Assembly (NCBI RefSeq): GCF_000021565.1
Contig: NC_012440.1
Location: forward strand, 1,628,210-1,692,209
Length of the DNA: 64,000 bases
From: Persephonella marina EX-H1
GTDB taxonomy: Bacteria > Aquificota > Aquificia > Aquificales > Hydrogenothermaceae
Reading direction: 5' to 3'
Positions 57,022 through 64,000 of the stretch are shown here, one piece after another. Under the pieces are notes generated by a model, which ran no database searches, had not been told where the DNA came from, and saw only the letters and a list, made by a program, of their open reading frames with translations. Position 1 is the stretch's first letter; each line of letters starts with the position of its first letter. The position numbers and the translations under genes were made by a program.

Positions 57022-59378
57022 ATCTCATAAAAGGAGGATTTTTCCTCCTTTTTTTTATTCTCCTCTTCATATCACCAGCAAAATCTGAAGAGTTACAGAG
57101 TATCAAACCGGGTTCAATCCAGGAAGAAGTCCTCAAGATATACAGAATCAGAAAGATAGAGATAAAAGGCCTCAAGTACATAAGTCCAGAAATAATAAAA
57201 CCCGTTATCCCATTTGGAAAAGGTGCTGTTGTAACAAGGGATACCATCGTAAACACACTGAGAGATCTTTATAAACTTGGTTACTTTAGAGAGGTTGAGA
57301 CATACACAAGATACACTGAGAACGGTATTGATCTTATATTTGTTTTTGAAGAACTTCCTGTTGTTCAGAAGATAGAGTTTGAGGGAAATGATGAGATAAC
57401 AACAGAAGATCTTATGCAGGTTCTAGGGATTCAGACCCAGGAAAGACAGGAGACGGGGACTGTTCTCCCTTTCACAACAGTAGGTCCTGAGCTTGCGGAA
57501 AAGCTTTCGTCTATTAAAAGAGGTCTTGGCAGGGTTTTCTCCATAGATGAGATAAACAGGATGATAAAAGCTATTGAGAAGAAGTATGAAAAGGAAGGGT
57601 TTTATAACGTAAAGGTTGATTACTACTTTAAGGGAAACATTCTTGTATTCAAGATTGATGAAGGTAAGAGAGCATATGTTAAAAAGATAATAATTGAGGG
57701 AAATAAGCAGATTGAAGAGGATGAGATCCTTGATGTTATGGAGACAAAGCAGAGGAATCCGTGGAAGCTCAGGTTCCATCCAAGGCTTCAAAAGGATGTT
57801 CTTTACGGGGATATAGAGAAAATAAGGGATCTTTATCTTAAAAAAGGTTTCTTTGATGTTGAGATATCACAGCCCCAGATAACCCTGAAGAAAGGTGAGG
57901 AGTATTACATAACAATAAATATAAAGGAAGGGGAAAGATACAGACTTGAGGGGATAGAGTTTAAAAACAACACGCTATACACTGAAGATGAGCTTTTGGA
58001 AAGGTTTAAAAAGGATCTTAAGATAGGTGATTACTACGACGGTGAGATTATAGAAAAGATAAGAGGTGAGATAACAGGTAAGTACTCAGATCTTGGTTTT
58101 ATATTTGCAAACACTTATGTAAAAAAGATAATAGACAGGGATAAAAAGGTAGTAAAGGTAGTTTACGATATAAACAAGGGAGAGATATTCTACGTTGATC
58201 TTATAGATATATCAGGAAATTACGAGTCAAGGGATTATGTCATAAGAAGAGAGCTGAGGTTTGCTCCAGGAGATCTCTTCCTTAAAAAGGATGTTATGAG
58301 ATCACAGTCAAGGCTTTACAGACTCGGATTTTACAATATGGTAGGTTTTGATCCGAAGGTGAAGGAAGAAGGTGTTATGGATGTTGATGTTAATGTATCA
58401 GAGAGATTTACAGGACAGATGTCTGTAGGTGCAGGTTACAGCCAGTTAACAGGATTCTCACTTTTTGCTTCCATAAAAAAGGGGAACTTCCTTGGAACAG
58501 GTGACACACTTGGTCTCTCATTATCTATAGGTAGTCAGTACAGAAATAATGAGCTTTCATACCTTCACAGATGGGCTTTTTATAAACCTCTTGATCTTGG
58601 TTTTTCTATATATGAAAGATATATAGACTACACAACATTCACATCCACAAAGGTCGGTTTTTCACCAACACTTTCCTACGAGATCTCTGAGTACTGGAGA
58701 ACGGGAATAGGTATAACAGCGGAAAAAGGAAAATACTCAAATATAGATGAGAACGCACCAACAAGGATAAAAGATCAGGCTGGAAGTTATGAGCTTTACT
58801 CCATATACAACTACTACAACAGAAATAGTGTTGATAACCCTCTTCTCCCAACAAGGGGATCTGACTTTAATGTGACATTCAAGGTAGGTTTTGGAACAAG
58901 GGGATTTTACAAGTTCAGCACAAGTTACGCATTCTTCCTCCCTGATAAACTTTTTTTCACAGACTGGGTTTTCTCATTTAAGGTGAGGTACGGTGCTGTT
59001 AAGGAGATGAATGATAAACTTCCACTTGATGAGCTTTTCTTTGTAGGTGGTGATTTTTCTGTGAGAGGTTTTGATTACGGTATGGCAGGACCTTACGATG
59101 ACAATCTTGATCCTTCAGGGGCTAAACAGCAGCTCGTTTTCAACTACCAGCTTTCACACCCGCTTGTTGAGAGATTTTTATGGGGTTACATATTCTTAGA
59201 TCAGGGTAAGGGTTTTAATGGTGGAAATCCTTTTAAGGATATGTACTACTCTGTAGGAGCAGGTTTAAAGATCGTGACGCCAGTTGCACCTATAGATATT
59301 TATTATGGTAAAGTATTAAATGCACCACCAGGTGTAAGTGATTCAAGACTTGGTTTTGTTCTGGGAACGTTCTTTTAA
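57018..59378 (+). CDS. bamA: Outer-membrane protein assembly factor BamA (start uncertain)
   Basis: About 786 residues if it starts at 57018. Five POTRA repeats (about 40-455; KIEIKGLKYISPEIIK, VQKIEFEGNDEITTEDLM, VKKIIIEGNKQIEEDEI, LEGIEFKNNTLYTEDELL, VDLIDISGNYESRDYVIRREL), then the Omp85 barrel with VRGFDYG and a C-terminal phenylalanine. Folds outer-membrane proteins. The start is a problem: the only ATG, GTG or TTG in frame is ATG 56757, deep inside clpC and giving an implausible extension, whereas a perfect signal peptide ([22 protein letters not shown]) begins at an ATA (57018) that overlaps the clpC stop. Ends coupled to skp (TAATG). Confidence 0.9.
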   Translation: MNLIKGGFFLLFFILLFISPAKSEELQSIKPGSIQEEVLKIYRIRKIEIKGLKYISPEIIKPVIPFGKGAVVTRDTIVNTLRDLYKLGYFREVETYTRYTENGIDLIFVFEELPVVQKIEFEGNDEITTEDLMQVLGIQTQERQETGTVLPFTTVGPELAEKLSSIKRGLGRVFSIDEINRMIKAIEKKYEKEGFYNVKVDYYFKGNILVFKIDEGKRAYVKKIIIEGNKQIEEDEILDVMETKQRNPWKLRFHPRLQKDVLYGDIEKIRDLYLKKGFFDVEISQPQITLKKGEEYYITINIKEGERYRLEGIEFKNNTLYTEDELLERFKKDLKIGDYYDGEIIEKIRGEITGKYSDLGFIFANTYVKKIIDRDKKVVKVVYDINKGEIFYVDLIDISGNYESRDYVIRRELRFAPGDLFLKKDVMRSQSRLYRLGFYNMVGFDPKVKEEGVMDVDVNVSERFTGQMSVGAGYSQLTGFSLFASIKKGNFLGTGDTLGLSLSIGSQYRNNELSYLHRWAFYKPLDLGFSIYERYIDYTTFTSTKVGFSPTLSYEISEYWRTGIGITAEKGKYSNIDENAPTRIKDQAGSYELYSIYNYYNRNSVDNPLLPTRGSDFNVTFKVGFGTRGFYKFSTSYAFFLPDKLFFTDWVFSFKVRYGAVKEMNDKLPLDELFFVGGDFSVRGFDYGMAGPYDDNLDPSGAKQQLVFNYQLSHPLVERFLWGYIFLDQGKGFNGGNPFKDMYYSVGAGLKIVTPVAPIDIYYGKVLNAPPGVSDSRLGFVLGTFF
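57029..57056 (+). terminator. Terminator-like hairpin inside the bamA signal-peptide region
   Basis: AAAAGGAGGA (57029-57038), loop TTTT, TCCTCCTTTT (57043-57052), then four more Ts: a textbook intrinsic terminator 7 bases past the clpC stop. The AAGGAGG arm also looks like a ribosome site. The same bases code for the hydrophobic segment of the BamA signal peptide if bamA starts upstream. Confidence 0.7.
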
Positions 59379-59389
59379 TGGAGGGAGTT

Positions 59390-59893
59390 ATGAGAAGACT
59401 GTTTTTTATGTTCACTTTTTTAATTATATTTACAGGAGTTTCGTACGGACAGAATGTTGCGTATCTTGATATCCAGAAAGTTATGAATATGTCCAAGGAA
59501 GGTCTGAAGTACAAAGAGGAGATAAAAGAGAAGATAAGGTACTACGAGGAGAAGGTAAAGGAGCTTGAGAATAAGATAGCTGAGATAGAGAAACAGCTTG
59601 AAAGTCCTGTCTTAAGTGAGGAAGGAAGGAAGAAAAAATCAGAAGAGAAAAGAAAGTTAGAAAGGGAGCTTAGCAGGATTGAACAGGAGGCTAATGAAGA
59701 GTTATCAAAGATGAAAGCTGAGGCTGAGCAGAAGCTTGTTAAAAAGATTATTGAGGTTGTGAAGGATTACTCAGAAAAGAACAATATAGATCTTGTGTTT
59801 ATCGGAGGGATGTACAGCGGTGTTCTTTATGCCTCACCTAAGATTGATATAACAGATGAGATAATAAAAAGAATGGGCGAAGGAGAAAAATGA
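59390..59893 (+). CDS. skp: Periplasmic chaperone Skp/OmpH
   Basis: 167 residues. Signal peptide (MRRLFFMFTFLIIFTGVSYG), then QNVAYLDIQKVMNMSKEGLKY and a long charged coiled coil (about 45-130), then DLVFIGGMYSGVLYASPKIDITDEII at the C-terminal core. Carries unfolded outer-membrane proteins to BamA. The ATG at 59390 follows GGAGG; an upstream ATG at 59378 shares the bamA stop but lacks a site. Same gene order as bamA-skp-lpxD in E. coli. Confidence 0.92.
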   Translation: MRRLFFMFTFLIIFTGVSYGQNVAYLDIQKVMNMSKEGLKYKEEIKEKIRYYEEKVKELENKIAEIEKQLESPVLSEEGRKKKSEEKRKLERELSRIEQEANEELSKMKAEAEQKLVKKIIEVVKDYSEKNNIDLVFIGGMYSGVLYASPKIDITDEIIKRMGEGEK

Positions 59894-60876
59894 GGCTGAC
59901 AAGGATAGCTGAGATCACAGGTGGGAAGCTTATTAATCTGAAGGATGATATAGATATAAGATCCCTTTCAAGCCTTGAAGGTGCAGAGGAGGGAGACCTT
60001 ACATTTGTTTCAGGTAAAAAATTTTTGAACCTTGTTTATAAAACGAAAGCATCAGCTATTATCACAGGTAAAGAGCTTGATATAGACAAGCCCCAGATTA
60101 TCGTTGATAAACCTGATCAGGTCTTTTATGAGCTTATAAAGGTTTTCTACCCCGATGAGGAGGTTAAGGGCCAGATATCGGAAACAGCTGTAATAGGAAA
60201 GGATGTCTCTATAGGTGAGGATGTTTATATCGGTGATTATGTTGTTATTCAGGATGGGGTTAAGATAGGAAGAGGAACAAAGATCTACCCCTTCAGCTTT
60301 ATAGGAAAAAACTGTGTTATAGGTGAAGATACAGTAATATATCCAAGGGTCACACTTTATCCTGACGTTGTTCTCGGTAAGAGGGTTATAATCCATTCAG
60401 GTGTTGTTATAGGATCAGACGGTTTTGGATACTACCAGAAGGATGGAAAGCATATAAAGATAAAACATGTTGGAAAGGTTATTATTGAGGATGATGTTGA
60501 GATAGGGGCAAATACAACTATAGACAGAGCCATGATAGATAAAACTGTTATAGGAAAGGGAACAAAGATAGACAATCTTGTTATGGTAGCCCATAACTGT
60601 CAGATCGGTGAGAACTGTATTATTCTTGCACAGGTTGGTATGGCCGGTAGCGGTAGAATAGGTAAAAATGTTATTCTCGCAGGTCAGGTAGGTGTGGCGG
60701 ATCATATCAATATAGGTGACAACGTTATAGTTATAGGCAAGTCTTCTGTTCCAAAGGATCTTCCATCTAACGGTGTTTACGGTTCAAGTATCCCAGCTAT
60801 GGAATGGAACAAATGGAAGAGAATCCTTGCTTATCTATCAAAGCTTCCTGATATACTTAAAAAGTTTAAGTCTTAA
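59890..60876 (+). CDS. lpxD: UDP-3-O-acylglucosamine N-acyltransferase
   Basis: 328 residues. N-terminal substrate domain and a left-handed beta-helix of hexapeptide repeats (about 105-265; IGEDVYIGDYVVIQDGVKIGRGTKI, HSGVVIGSDGFGYYQKDGKHIKIKHVGKVIIEDDVEIGANTTIDRAM) with the catalytic His region HNCQIG, then a C-terminal helix. Third step of lipid A synthesis. ATGA overlap with skp and a 4-base overlap with the convergent ccdA. Confidence 0.96.
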   Translation: MRLTRIAEITGGKLINLKDDIDIRSLSSLEGAEEGDLTFVSGKKFLNLVYKTKASAIITGKELDIDKPQIIVDKPDQVFYELIKVFYPDEEVKGQISETAVIGKDVSIGEDVYIGDYVVIQDGVKIGRGTKIYPFSFIGKNCVIGEDTVIYPRVTLYPDVVLGKRVIIHSGVVIGSDGFGYYQKDGKHIKIKHVGKVIIEDDVEIGANTTIDRAMIDKTVIGKGTKIDNLVMVAHNCQIGENCIILAQVGMAGSGRIGKNVILAGQVGVADHINIGDNVIVIGKSSVPKDLPSNGVYGSSIPAMEWNKWKRILAYLSKLPDILKKFKS

Positions 60877-61727
60877 AGGAAGAAGGCTGTTATCTTCTCA
60901 AGACTTCCGGTAAGTATAAGTATCCCAACCATTATCAGAAGTATTCCACCTAGTATCTCAATCCAGAGGAAGTACCTTCTCATAAAGTTAAAGAATCTGA
61001 AAAACTGGTTTATGGCAGCTGCTGTTATAATAAATGGTATTCCAAGTCCCATTGAGAAAGCGAATAAAAGCGTAACACCCTGCATTACAGTTTCCTGCTG
61101 TGATGCATAGAGGAGAATAGCACCAAGTATAGGACCTATACATGGTGTCCAGCCGAAAGCAAAGGCAACACCAACAATGAAAGCACCTATTATACCGGCA
61201 GGTTTTTTCTTGATCTCAGTTGTTTTCTGCTGGTAAAGTACTCTGTATGCCCCGGAGAAATAAAAGACAAGTAAAGAGATGGATATAACAACAAGGAATA
61301 AAAGATCATTTAATATATTACCTGTTGAGACCACACCGTAACCATATATCAGTAAAGAAATTCCAGTTATAACAAAGAGCCATTTTTTAACATTCTCAGA
61401 CTGGAAAACACCTGTAAAATGCACTCCCAGGAGTATAACTAAAACTGCTGCTATCTTTGATATTATCGTTTTATACTCCTGTAAAAGCTGTCCAACAAAT
61501 GTTGAGGCTGCACCTAGAGCTGTAAAAACAATGGAAAACCCAACAACAAATGCGATAGCTGCATAAACAACAGACCAGTCTATCCTGTTGTTATTCTGTG
61601 ATGCAGACTGTACAGATATTCCAGATATATAGGCTATATACCCGGGAATGATTGGGAGTACGCAAGGAGATAAAAAAGCTATTAATCCAGCGAAAAATGC
61701 AGCCCAGATAGAAACACTCTCCACCAT
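60873..61727 (-). CDS. ccdA: CcdA-type thiol-disulfide exchange membrane protein
   Basis: 284 residues, longer than the usual 220-240, with six core helices plus an extra helix. The two redox cysteines are in FLSPCVLPIIPGYIAYISG and FGWTPCIGPILGAILLYAS. It moves electrons across the membrane to periplasmic thioredoxin-like proteins for cytochrome c maturation or other uses. Three bases after tlpA; 4-base overlap with lpxD end. Insert between helices (about 110-165) contains YGYGVVSTGNILNDLLFLVVISIS-like membrane segments. Confidence 0.92.
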   Translation of the reverse strand: MVESVSIWAAFFAGLIAFLSPCVLPIIPGYIAYISGISVQSASQNNNRIDWSVVYAAIAFVVGFSIVFTALGAASTFVGQLLQEYKTIISKIAAVLVILLGVHFTGVFQSENVKKWLFVITGISLLIYGYGVVSTGNILNDLLFLVVISISLLVFYFSGAYRVLYQQKTTEIKKKPAGIIGAFIVGVAFAFGWTPCIGPILGAILLYASQQETVMQGVTLLFAFSMGLGIPFIITAAAINQFFRFFNFMRRYFLWIEILGGILLIMVGILILTGSLEKITAFFL

Positions 61728-61730
61728 CTA

Positions 61731-62210
61731 TCAGTTCTCCTTGAGAAGTTTGTTAATGATCTTTCTGTACTTCCTGACAGGATAATCACCATAAATTATC
61801 TTTCCTATAGTCAGGTCTTTTTTCAGTATATACGTTATCGGTGTTCCTATAATCCTGTATTTTGAGATCACAACACTGTCTCCAATCAGAACGGTTATAT
61901 CAAACTTCCATCTTTCCTTTATATCCTTTATATATGATATATCCTTTGTATCTATTACTATACCAAAAAATTTCACACTTTTTCCCTGATACTCTTTTGC
62001 AAGCTTGCTGAGTTTTGGAAGTTCTTCCCTGCAAGTATGGCATGTTGTTGACCAGAAAGTGAGTATAACTACATTTCCTTTAAGGTCTTCAAGTTTGACC
62101 GTCCTTCCATTCTCATCTTTCAGTATAAAGCTGTATGGCTTCAGACCTTTTCCTGAGGATATACCTGATATTATAAACAGAGCGATTATAACAGAAAGAA
62201 CTTTTTTCAT
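61731..62210 (-). CDS. TlpA/ResA-like periplasmic thioredoxin
   Basis: 159 residues. Signal peptide (KKVLSVIIALFIISGISSG), then thioredoxin fold with FILKDENGRTVKLEDLKGNVVILTFWSTTCHTCREELPKL, where CHTC is the redox motif, and IGTPITYIL with the cis-proline. Likely reduced by the downstream CcdA and used for apocytochrome or other periplasmic thiols. Divergent from the frdB-type gene over about 120 AT-rich bases with a TATAAT at 62280-62285. Confidence 0.92.
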   Translation of the reverse strand: MKKVLSVIIALFIISGISSGKGLKPYSFILKDENGRTVKLEDLKGNVVILTFWSTTCHTCREELPKLSKLAKEYQGKSVKFFGIVIDTKDISYIKDIKERWKFDITVLIGDSVVISKYRIIGTPITYILKKDLTIGKIIYGDYPVRKYRKIINKLLKEN

Positions 62211-62332
62211 GGTTACCCTCTCAGATGGATCTTTACTTTAATGTTAATAACAATCAATTTTTTACTGTATGAGATAGATTATAATATTTTTCTTCCAGAA
62301 ATATAGAATTAATCAGAAAAGATGGAGAGACT

Positions 62333-63064
62333 ATGAAAGTTAAGATAAAGATAAAGAGGTTTAACGGAAAGGATCATTACTTTGATCAGTTTGATGTACA
62401 GATTGAGGACAGAACAACTGTTCTTGAAGCATTGATGCATATAAAAGATTACATGGATAACTCATTATCATTCAGAGCCCAGTGCCGTTCAGCTATATGT
62501 GGAACATGCGCTGTTAAGATTGGTGAGAATCATGTTTTAGCCTGTAAAACAAAAGTAAAACAGTTTGTTCAGGATGGTGTTTTAACTGTTGAACCTGCAG
62601 GAAATCTGCCTGTTATAAAGGATCTTATTACCGATCAGGATATATTCCTTTTAAAACTGAAGGATGCAAAGGCATGGTTTGTTCCATCTGAAAAGTTTGA
62701 GCCTGTTTATCCTGATGATCTGAAACTTTATGAAAAGGAGACAGACTGTATACTGTGCGGTATATGTTACAGTGTCTGTCCTGTTTTCCAGACAGGTCAG
62801 GAGTTTGGAGGTCCTATAAATTTTGTAAAGATTTTCAGGTTCTGGAAAGACAAAAATGATGCCCTTAAAGATCAGAGGATAGTTATAGCTGATAAAAACA
62901 GGATAACAGCATGTGTTCACTGTAAGTACTGCACATTTTCCTGTCCTAAAGAGATACCTGTTGAGCAGGATATACTCCAGCTAAAATTTTTCGGAAAACA
63001 GAAAGGTATCATAAAGGAGGAACAGGAAGGTTCTGGTGGTTTCTCAACACCTTTCGGCTTTTAA
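62333..63064 (+). CDS. Succinate dehydrogenase/fumarate reductase iron-sulfur subunit, non-classical
   Basis: 243 residues. [2Fe-2S] ligands Cys51, 56, 59, 71 (CRSAICGTC...C); a first ferredoxin-type set Cys139, 142, 145, 149 (CILCGICYSVCP); a second set Cys194, 197, 200, 204 (CVHCKYCTFSCP). In ordinary SdhB/FrdB the second set lacks the second Cys and holds [3Fe-4S]; here Cys197 fills it, predicting two [4Fe-4S] clusters as in archaeal and Epsilonproteobacterial non-classical enzymes. Flavoprotein and anchor genes are not adjacent. In the reductive cycle it would serve as a fumarate reductase subunit. The tail (from 220) is Gly/Phe-rich. Confidence 0.92.
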   Translation: MKVKIKIKRFNGKDHYFDQFDVQIEDRTTVLEALMHIKDYMDNSLSFRAQCRSAICGTCAVKIGENHVLACKTKVKQFVQDGVLTVEPAGNLPVIKDLITDQDIFLLKLKDAKAWFVPSEKFEPVYPDDLKLYEKETDCILCGICYSVCPVFQTGQEFGGPINFVKIFRFWKDKNDALKDQRIVIADKNRITACVHCKYCTFSCPKEIPVEQDILQLKFFGKQKGIIKEEQEGSGGFSTPFGF

Positions 63065-64000
63065 TCCTGAGAGGAGAACCTTTCAGCGTAAAGATAAAGC
63101 ATATTGTCTATAAGAACTATCACTATAGGTGCAAGGAATATACCTATAAAACCAAAAAGATTAAGACCACCTAATATGGCGAAAAAGAGTATAACAGGAT
63201 GAATATTTGTTTTATCACCTATAACAACAGGTTTTATTATGTTATCAACAAGACTTATAACAAAAGTTCCCCAAAGAGCAAATAAAAATCCTGTAAGAAA
63301 TCCCTTAGAGATAAAAAGATAGATAGCTATAGGTATCCATACCAAGGATGCACCACCAATAGGTAAAAATGCTGCTATAAAGGTTATAAACGCCCAGAAA
63401 AGGCTGAACTCCAGACCTGCTGTGAAATAACCTATAAACGAGAGTATTCCCTGTGCTATAGCTGTTAAAACAGATCCGAGAACAACACCCTGTATGGCCG
63501 TGTATGTTTTTGATAAGAGGAAGTTCTTATCCTTCTCAGGTAGAGGTATAAGCTTTAAAACCCTGTCATACAGACTCTCTCCATCTTTAAAAAGGAAAAA
63601 TATCGTAACAAGCATTATACCTATACCGATTATCAGAAATGTTATATTTATAAAGAGACTTTTACCCTGTTCTATAAGAAAGTTCGCTATATTACTGAGA
63701 ATATTTCTAAGAACGGTATTAAGATCTATCTCTATATGAAGTGTCTGGAGGGACTGTAAGAATATCTTATGTATTGAGGAAAGTATCGGTATCTGGTTTA
63801 TGTAATACTCAATTGTATGTCCTTCCGATACAGCCTGTATGATAACCGGATAAAGTGATATAACCTGATTTGTGAAAAATGCTATCAGAACTATAGAGGG
63901 AACGATTATAAACATGAAAACAATGGCTGTTGAGATAAGGGATGAAAGAAGTGTACTTTTAAGCTTGTGGTCTAACTTTTTCTTTACTGGATAGAATATT
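63061..64000 (-). CDS. AI-2E family transporter / PerM-like permease, N-terminus beyond window
   Basis: Partial: 313 residues visible, the frame runs open to the window end (visible N-terminus FYPVKKKLDHKLKSTLLSSL), so the start is outside. About seven helices with LIPLPEKDKNFLLSKTYTAIQGVVLGS and FITFIAAFLPIGGASLVWIPIAIYLF and, near the C-terminus, NIHPVILFFAILGGLNLFGFIGIFLAPIVI: these are signatures of the AI-2E exporter/UPF0118 family. Overlaps the frdB-type gene end by 4 bases. Substrate unknown. ATG 63915 is an internal methionine. Confidence 0.9.
   Translation of the reverse strand, partial: IFYPVKKKLDHKLKSTLLSSLISTAIVFMFIIVPSIVLIAFFTNQVISLYPVIIQAVSEGHTIEYYINQIPILSSIHKIFLQSLQTLHIEIDLNTVLRNILSNIANFLIEQGKSLFINITFLIIGIGIMLVTIFFLFKDGESLYDRVLKLIPLPEKDKNFLLSKTYTAIQGVVLGSVLTAIAQGILSFIGYFTAGLEFSLFWAFITFIAAFLPIGGASLVWIPIAIYLFISKGFLTGFLFALWGTFVISLVDNIIKPVVIGDKTNIHPVILFFAILGGLNLFGFIGIFLAPIVIVLIDNMLYLYAERFSSQD

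Noticed and set aside
59378-59389. Skp start at 59378
   Set aside because: Shares the bamA stop but has no ribosome site; the GGAGG inside it serves ATG 59390.

Overview
The window is about 64 kb of compact, AT-rich bacterial chromosome. It looks like a chemolithoautotrophic, Gram-negative thermophile of the Aquificota, most likely Hydrogenothermaceae (Persephonella-like). The reasons are ATP-citrate lyase genes of the reductive TCA cycle, a DUF507 protein, an outer-membrane and LPS gene set, very short intergenic gaps, and heavy use of AGA/AGG arginine, ATA isoleucine and TTG start codons. The genus is inferred from gene content; no 16S gene is present. I saw no insertion sequence, prophage, CRISPR array or rRNA operon.

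Layout. 0-8.6 kb: thrS, an orphan OmpR-type regulator, a tRNA-Ser(GGA)/4.5S RNA pair, proA, a CRP-family regulator, panB, a TsaC-like gene, malic enzyme, speD and a small zinc-ribbon gene. 8.6-14.8 kb: metE, a Fur-family regulator, a small membrane protein and a BtuB-like TonB receptor. Three TGCAAAT-N-ATTTGCA operators sit over the metE/fur and receptor promoters. 14.8-24.4 kb: a complete F-type ATPase of N-ATPase type in circularly permuted order (R-a-c-b-alpha-gamma-beta-epsilon-Q), behind a cation/proton antiporter and transketolase. 24.4-31 kb: truD/aat, DUF507, a GalT-like gene, dUTPase, an SDH-type membrane serine hydrolase, DUF502 and folD. 31-40.8 kb: aclA, aclB and a monomeric NADP-isocitrate dehydrogenase (carbon fixation), divergent from leuC, DUF2892, ruvX, mltG and an LptF/G permease. 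40.8-45.3 kb: a tight hemA-lptC-lptA-ExeA-like ATPase-aroA operon. 45.4-48.1 kb: an NSS sodium symporter with a 40-residue MetS-like partner, ndk and a DUF4149 membrane protein. 48.1-51.2 kb: a five-gene small-GTPase signalling module. 51.2-64 kb: an amidohydrolase, lolC/D, clpC, bamA-skp-lpxD, tlpA-ccdA, an unusual fumarate reductase/succinate dehydrogenase iron-sulfur subunit, and an AI-2E family permease cut by the window end.

The most interesting system is the signalling cluster at 48156-51190. It encodes a HAMP-only membrane protein, an acidic protein whose N-terminus looks like a diverged Roadblock/LC7 domain, a canonical MglB-like Roadblock protein, a DUF4388/winged-helix protein and a Ras-like GTPase. 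It resembles actinobacterial conservons and the MglA/MglB polarity switch but has no kinase and a different accessory set. Other points of interest are the permuted N-ATPase with two carboxylates per c subunit, the Fur-type regulon linking metE to a BtuB-like receptor, bamA with no ordinary start codon and a terminator-like hairpin in its signal-peptide region, and an iron-sulfur subunit predicted to carry a second [4Fe-4S] cluster in place of [3Fe-4S].
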